From Gammaproteobacteria bacterium (GTDB taxonomy: Bacteria; Pseudomonadota; Gammaproteobacteria; Steroidobacterales; Steroidobacteraceae), in the NCBI GenBank assembly GCA_027459765.1, contig DAIDHD010000029.1, positions 1 to 64,000 on the forward strand: a DNA stretch of 64,000 nucleotides. Reading direction: 5' to 3'. The notes under the pieces were generated by a model, which was not told the DNA's origin, ran no database searches, and was given only the letters and a program-made list of their open reading frames with translations. The stretch's first letter is position 1; the number at the start of each line of letters is the position of its first letter. This document shows, in pieces, positions 61,156-64,000 of this stretch. Made by a program: the position numbers and the translations under genes.

Positions 61156-61258
61156 CCACCTGCTCCCTTCGCCGGCATTATCCGGATCAGGTTCGACGGG
61201 TTCGTCAGCCGCTCGCGCCGCCGACGTCTCAGATCCCTTCAGGACCACCCCAAGGCGG
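61156..61258 (-). ncRNA. TPP (THI-box) riboswitch
   Basis: The minus strand shows the THI-box core in order: CTGAGA, then AACCCG, GAACCTGATC, CGGATAATGCCGGCG and AAGGGA. Helix P1 pairs CCGCCT (61258-61253) with AGGTGG (61161-61156). That 3' strand is itself purine-rich and ends ten bases before the ATG of the thiamine-binding protein gene, so it probably doubles as the ribosome binding site. Ligand binding would close P1 and block translation. Confidence 0.93.
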
Positions 61259-61328
61259 CGCAGAGTGTAGCCTGCGGCGCAAACGCGTGCAAAACTGCAG
61301 TGCAGGTCCCGACGAGGCCGTCTCCACC

Positions 61329-62225
61329 GTGCGCATCTTCCAAGTCGACGCGTTCACTTCCACCCGCTTCACCGGCAACCCGGCGAGCGTCGTACTCGAC
61401 GCCGACGGCTGCGACGAGTCGCGCATGCGCGCGATCGCGCGCGAGTTCTCGCAGGGCGAGGTGGCGTACGTGCTGTCGCCGTCCGCCGCCGACCACGACG
61501 TGCGCCTGCGCTTCTTCAACACCCGCAAGGAGGCGCCCTTCGTCGGCCACGCGACCATCGCCGCGCACGCCGTGCTGCTCGCGCTCGGCCGGCGCCGGAC
61601 CGGCGCCCTGCGCCAACTCTCCGGCACGGGCGTGCTCGAAGTCACGGCGGAGGAAGCGGCGGGCGATGCCGCCGGCGCGACCTTCGCATTCCGCCAGTCA
61701 CTGCCCGAACTGCTGGACCCGCTGCCCCTGAAGTCGACCTTGCGCGTGGCCGAGGCGCTGCGCCTGCCGGCGGTCAGCCTGCACGAGACGCTGCCGGCGC
61801 GGATCGCGCGCAAGGGCAGCACGCGGCTCCTGGTGCCGGTCGCCGATCCGCGCGCGCTCGCCGCGCTCGAACCCAATCACGACGGGCTGGTGGAACTGGG
61901 CGCGGAACTGGGTGCGGAGGGCTTTTTCGTGTTCGCGCTGCATCGTGACGAGACGGAATTCCGCACCGAGTCGCGCATGTTCTGCCCCGCCATCGGAATC
62001 CCCGAGGATCCGGTCAGCGGCAATGCCCACGCCATGCTCGCCACGTATCTGTGGGAACTCGGCCAGTTCGGCCGCCACCCGCTGCGCTTCCGCGGCGAGC
62101 AAGGCCGATTCGTCGGACGGCCCGGCGAAGTGGACGTGCGACTGGAAACCGCCGACGGCGTCCTGCGGGCGGTGCACATCGGCGGCCGGGCGGTGATCGT
62201 CAGCGAGGGGACGTTGGCGCCGTGA
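61329..62225 (+). CDS. PhzF-family isomerase/epimerase-like protein
   Basis: A 298-residue protein with the diaminopimelate-epimerase-like double fold: VRIFQVDAFTSTRFTGNPA at the start, a glutamate in FSQGEVAYV at the usual catalytic position, KEAPFVGHATIAA and EDPVSGNAHAML. No phenazine genes are nearby, so the substrate is unknown. Its 3' end overlaps the convergent lipoprotein gene by 26 bases. Confidence 0.87.
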   Translation: MRIFQVDAFTSTRFTGNPASVVLDADGCDESRMRAIAREFSQGEVAYVLSPSAADHDVRLRFFNTRKEAPFVGHATIAAHAVLLALGRRRTGALRQLSGTGVLEVTAEEAAGDAAGATFAFRQSLPELLDPLPLKSTLRVAEALRLPAVSLHETLPARIARKGSTRLLVPVADPRALAALEPNHDGLVELGAELGAEGFFVFALHRDETEFRTESRMFCPAIGIPEDPVSGNAHAMLATYLWELGQFGRHPLRFRGEQGRFVGRPGEVDVRLETADGVLRAVHIGGRAVIVSEGTLAP

Positions 62226-62742
62226 GTGACGCCGGCGCCGCGGGTGACGCCGGCGCCGCGGGTGATGCCGGCGCCGCGGGTGATTCCGGCGCCGCAAGCT
62301 CGGCCCGCGCATCCCGGGCCGCGGTGACGGCATCACGCAGATTGCCGGCCGCAAACGCGGCCTGAGCCTTCGACCAGGAACGCAGTGCGCGGTTGAGTCG
62401 CGCGCGATCGGCGCCGGCCGTCGTACCAGCGCCGGCCGTCGTACCAGTGCCGGCGGTCGTACCAGCGGCCGCGGTCGTACCAGCAGCCGCGCCGCCAAGG
62501 ACCGCGGGACCCGCCTCCAGCGCCTGCACCTGGCGGGGAAACTCGGCCGCAAGGGCGCGCCACTCGTCCTCGAGCGCGGCGTGCTGCGCCATGCGCTCGG
62601 CGGCAGGCTCCGCGCTGCCAGCGTGCGTCGCCTGCGTCACGGCATCGTCGTTGCGCGAGCAGCCGGCCAGGGCCGCGACGAGGCAGAGCGCGACCGCGGG
62701 CGCGGCGGCGCTGCCACTGGCCCGGCGCGGGATTTGGCTCAC
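62200..62742 (-). CDS. repeat-rich lipoprotein of unknown function
   Basis: A 180-residue lipoprotein with lipobox VAALAGC (Cys27). It has a short helical part (ALEDEWRALAAEFPRQVQ), a Gly/Thr repeat segment (AGTTAG units), another helical part, and a C-terminal Ala/Pro/Ser repeat tail. GTG start in a GTGA overlap with the TPR gene. I do not recognise a family. Confidence 0.65.
   Translation of the reverse strand: MSQIPRRASGSAAAPAVALCLVAALAGCSRNDDAVTQATHAGSAEPAAERMAQHAALEDEWRALAAEFPRQVQALEAGPAVLGGAAAGTTAAAGTTAGTGTTAGAGTTAGADRARLNRALRSWSKAQAAFAAGNLRDAVTAARDARAELAAPESPAAPASPAAPASPAAPASLTAPTSPR
62226..62297. repeat. four 18-bp tandem repeats, lipoprotein C-terminus
   Basis: Units with consensus GTGACGCCGGCGCCGCGG start at 62226, 62244, 62262 and 62280. 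On the minus strand they code for six-residue Ser-Pro-Ala-Ala-Pro-Ala repeats. The array begins directly after the phzF-like stop codon. Confidence 0.9.
62413..62484. repeat. four 18-bp tandem repeats, lipoprotein middle
   Basis: Units with consensus GCCGGCCGTCGTACCAGC start at 62413, 62431, 62449 and 62467, the last more diverged. They code for six-residue Ala-Gly-Thr-Thr-Ala-Gly repeats on the minus strand. The unit length equals that of the other array in the gene, but the sequence is unrelated. Confidence 0.9.
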
Positions 62743-63482
62743 TGAATCTCGCGGCGCGCGAGGTCGAGCCACTCCGCCTGCGCCCGGCGGTGGTGTGCGG
62801 CACCGAAGCGGGCCGCGTCGAGCACGTCGGTGAGGATCTGGCGCGCGGCCTCGAGGTTGCCGCGGCGCTTGAGCAACAGCGCCTGCCGAACCCGCGCCTC
62901 GGCGCCGGGGTAATCGCGCGCAGCCGCCGCGTATTCGCGCTCGGCCTCGTCGAGCGCACCGAGTCCCTCGAGGGTACGCGCGTACAGCAGCCGCGCCTCC
63001 GGGGCGGTCACCCCGGGATTGTGCTCGCGCAGGTCCTCGAATGCGCGCCGCGCCGCCGCCAGATCGCCGAGTTCGAAGCGTGCCCGCGCCAGCCGCTCGA
63101 GCAGCGCCGGGTCGTGCAGGAACACGCCGTTGAGCCCGGCCGCGCAGGTCTCGGCCGCCGCCGCGAATTCACCCCGGGCGAGCAGCGCGTCGGCGAGCCG
63201 CAGCCGCGCGTCGACGTTGCCGGACATTGCGACCTCCTCGCGCGCACGGCGCAGGTCGCGGTCAGGATCGATCAGGCGGCCGACGCCGACCCGCGTGCGC
63301 CGCGCCACCGGCCCGCGGACGAGTTCGGGCAGCAGTTCGACCAGCACGTAGGCGATCGAACCGGCAAGCGGCAGGAAGCCGATGGCCAGCACCCACAGCC
63401 AGCTGCGGCCGGTGCGGATCACGTGCACGATCAGGCCGACCTGGATCGCGAGCGACAGGATGGAGGCGAGGATCAGCGGCAC
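62739..63482 (-). CDS. membrane-anchored TPR protein with phospholipase-D-nuclease-type N-terminus
   Basis: A 247-residue protein with two N-terminal hydrophobic helices (PLILASILSLAIQVGLIVHV; WLWVLAIGFLPLAGSIAYVLVE) of the PLDc_N-like type, then TPR-like repeats (ARLRLADALLARGEFAAAAE; ARARFELGDLAAARRAFEDL; ARTLEGLGALDEAEREYAAA). No enzymatic motif is present. It probably serves as a protein-binding scaffold on the cytoplasmic face. Co-transcribed with the two neighbouring lipoprotein genes. Confidence 0.75.
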   Translation of the reverse strand: MPLILASILSLAIQVGLIVHVIRTGRSWLWVLAIGFLPLAGSIAYVLVELLPELVRGPVARRTRVGVGRLIDPDRDLRRAREEVAMSGNVDARLRLADALLARGEFAAAAETCAAGLNGVFLHDPALLERLARARFELGDLAAARRAFEDLREHNPGVTAPEARLLYARTLEGLGALDEAEREYAAAARDYPGAEARVRQALLLKRRGNLEAARQILTDVLDAARFGAAHHRRAQAEWLDLARREIQ

Positions 63483-63506
63483 GCGCCACCCTCCCGGCGA
63501 GGTGCT

Positions 63507-63866
63507 TCAGCGGCCGGCGATGCGGATCTTGCGGGCGACCTCGCCGCACTTCGACCAGCCAACGTTCGCAAGCGAGTAGCCGAGCACGCGCGTGGAGCGC
63601 TGATCCACGGTGACCTCGAGTTCGCAGCCGTGGAAGCCGGCCGGAGCGCCGTCGGGTTGCTGCGCCAGGAACCAGACGTACACGGCCCGGGTCGTGCCCG
63701 TGTCGATGCGGCGCGGCGCACCGAAGACATCCTGCAGACGCTCCACCGGCTGGCCGACGCTGTCGGCGACGATGCGCGGCACCGGCCGCACCGCGTAACC
63801 CGGCGAGCCACAGGCGGCGAGCAGAGCCGCGGCCGCGACCGTGAACGGGACTCTCCGACGCGACAT
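63507..63866 (-). CDS. small lipoprotein of unknown function
   Basis: A 119-residue lipoprotein with lipobox ALLAAC (Cys19) and a compact domain (IVADSVGQPVERLQDVFGAPRRID, then RAVYVWFLAQQ and a Cys pair at about 81 and 107). The layout recalls BamE/SmpA-like small lipoproteins, but I cannot confirm membership. It is first in the three-gene minus-strand group. Confidence 0.65.
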   Translation of the reverse strand: MSRRRVPFTVAAAALLAACGSPGYAVRPVPRIVADSVGQPVERLQDVFGAPRRIDTGTTRAVYVWFLAQQPDGAPAGFHGCELEVTVDQRSTRVLGYSLANVGWSKCGEVARKIRIAGR

Positions 63867-64000
63867 GAGGCGTACTCCCCGGGGGCGATATGTCGCGGAG
63901 TCTTGCCGGCGCCGGCACCCTGCTGCCAGGCCGTGGGTCGCAGATTCGAGAGTTTCATGGTGCTGATTGTAATTCGACCACCCGCGCGCGGCGGGCCTCG
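63867..64000. other. end of window upstream of the lipoprotein gene
   Basis: This 134-base stretch should contain the promoter of the three-gene group. A minus-strand open frame from ATG 63958 (KLSNLRPTAWQQ) runs into the lipoprotein gene in another frame; I do not regard it as a gene. No clear promoter or RNA motif was found. Confidence 0.3.

Noticed and set aside
62226-62484. CRISPR array
   Set aside because: The repeats are contiguous 18-bp units without unique spacers and keep the reading frame of a lipoprotein.

Overview
The window is high-GC, densely packed DNA with housekeeping gene orders typical of Gammaproteobacteria: guaB-guaA beside xseA, pilW-rodZ-hisS-yfgM-bamB-der, yajC-secD-secF behind queA-tgt, iscS-type genes beside trmJ and suhB, glnK-amtB, and a 1,614-residue NAD-glutamate dehydrogenase. 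A relative of the Xanthomonadales/Nevskiales/Steroidobacterales side of the class is likely. This is an inference from gene content, not a taxonomic assignment. Many neighbouring genes overlap by ATGA, GTGA or TTGA, and GTG/TTG starts are common.

Positions 130 to 14585 look like a genomic island inserted at the 3' end of guaA. The intact guaA ends at 14586, and a second copy of its last codons (TIEWE-stop) lies at 130-156 in the same orientation. Base composition between the copies is visibly lower in GC than the rest. The island holds: a damaged YiiX-like amidase gene; a stand-alone FAD oxidoreductase of the kind found fused to SelD; an ECF sigma/zinc-finger anti-sigma pair; a TonB-dependent receptor followed by what looks like one operon (TVP38-flavoprotein disulfide reductase fusion, DUF547 protein, YnjB/YnjC/YnjD ABC importer, CDP-alcohol phosphatidyltransferase YnjF-like); a small NrtS-type protein; and a divergent mercury-type module (merR facing merT plus a GDCCVxC protein) with a classic 19-bp-spacer MerR operator. 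No integrase is visible inside it. The TonB/YnjBCD/flavoprotein/DUF547 set is the best candidate here for an uncharacterised uptake-and-redox system.

From 14586 to 19943 lie guaA, guaB, xseA and a signal-peptide M23 peptidase. From 19963 to 36108, almost all on the minus strand, lie amtB-glnK, a large DUF748/AsmA-like protein, der-bamB-yfgM-hisS-rodZ-pilW-rlmN-ndk, and an Isc-like group (A-type carrier, an unusual IscU-like scaffold missing one ligand Cys, IscS) with trmJ. suhB is on the plus strand. Next come a cationic amino-acid permease, a TerC-family protein, secF-secD-yajC, tgt-queA and tRNA-Leu(CAA).

From 44975 to 58967 the plus strand carries a NUDIX hydrolase, fdxA, an acyltransferase, a thiolase, ETF-ubiquinone oxidoreductase, zapE, NAD-GDH, a thioesterase-like protein and gpmA; dsbC and xerD are on the minus strand. 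The end of the window has a [2Fe-2S] ferredoxin and a thiamine-salvage operon (thiamine-binding protein, PnuT-like transporter, ThiK-like kinase) under a TPP riboswitch whose P1 helix contains the likely ribosome binding site. A PhzF-family gene and three minus-strand envelope-type genes follow, two of them lipoproteins; one of these carries two 18-bp tandem repeat arrays.
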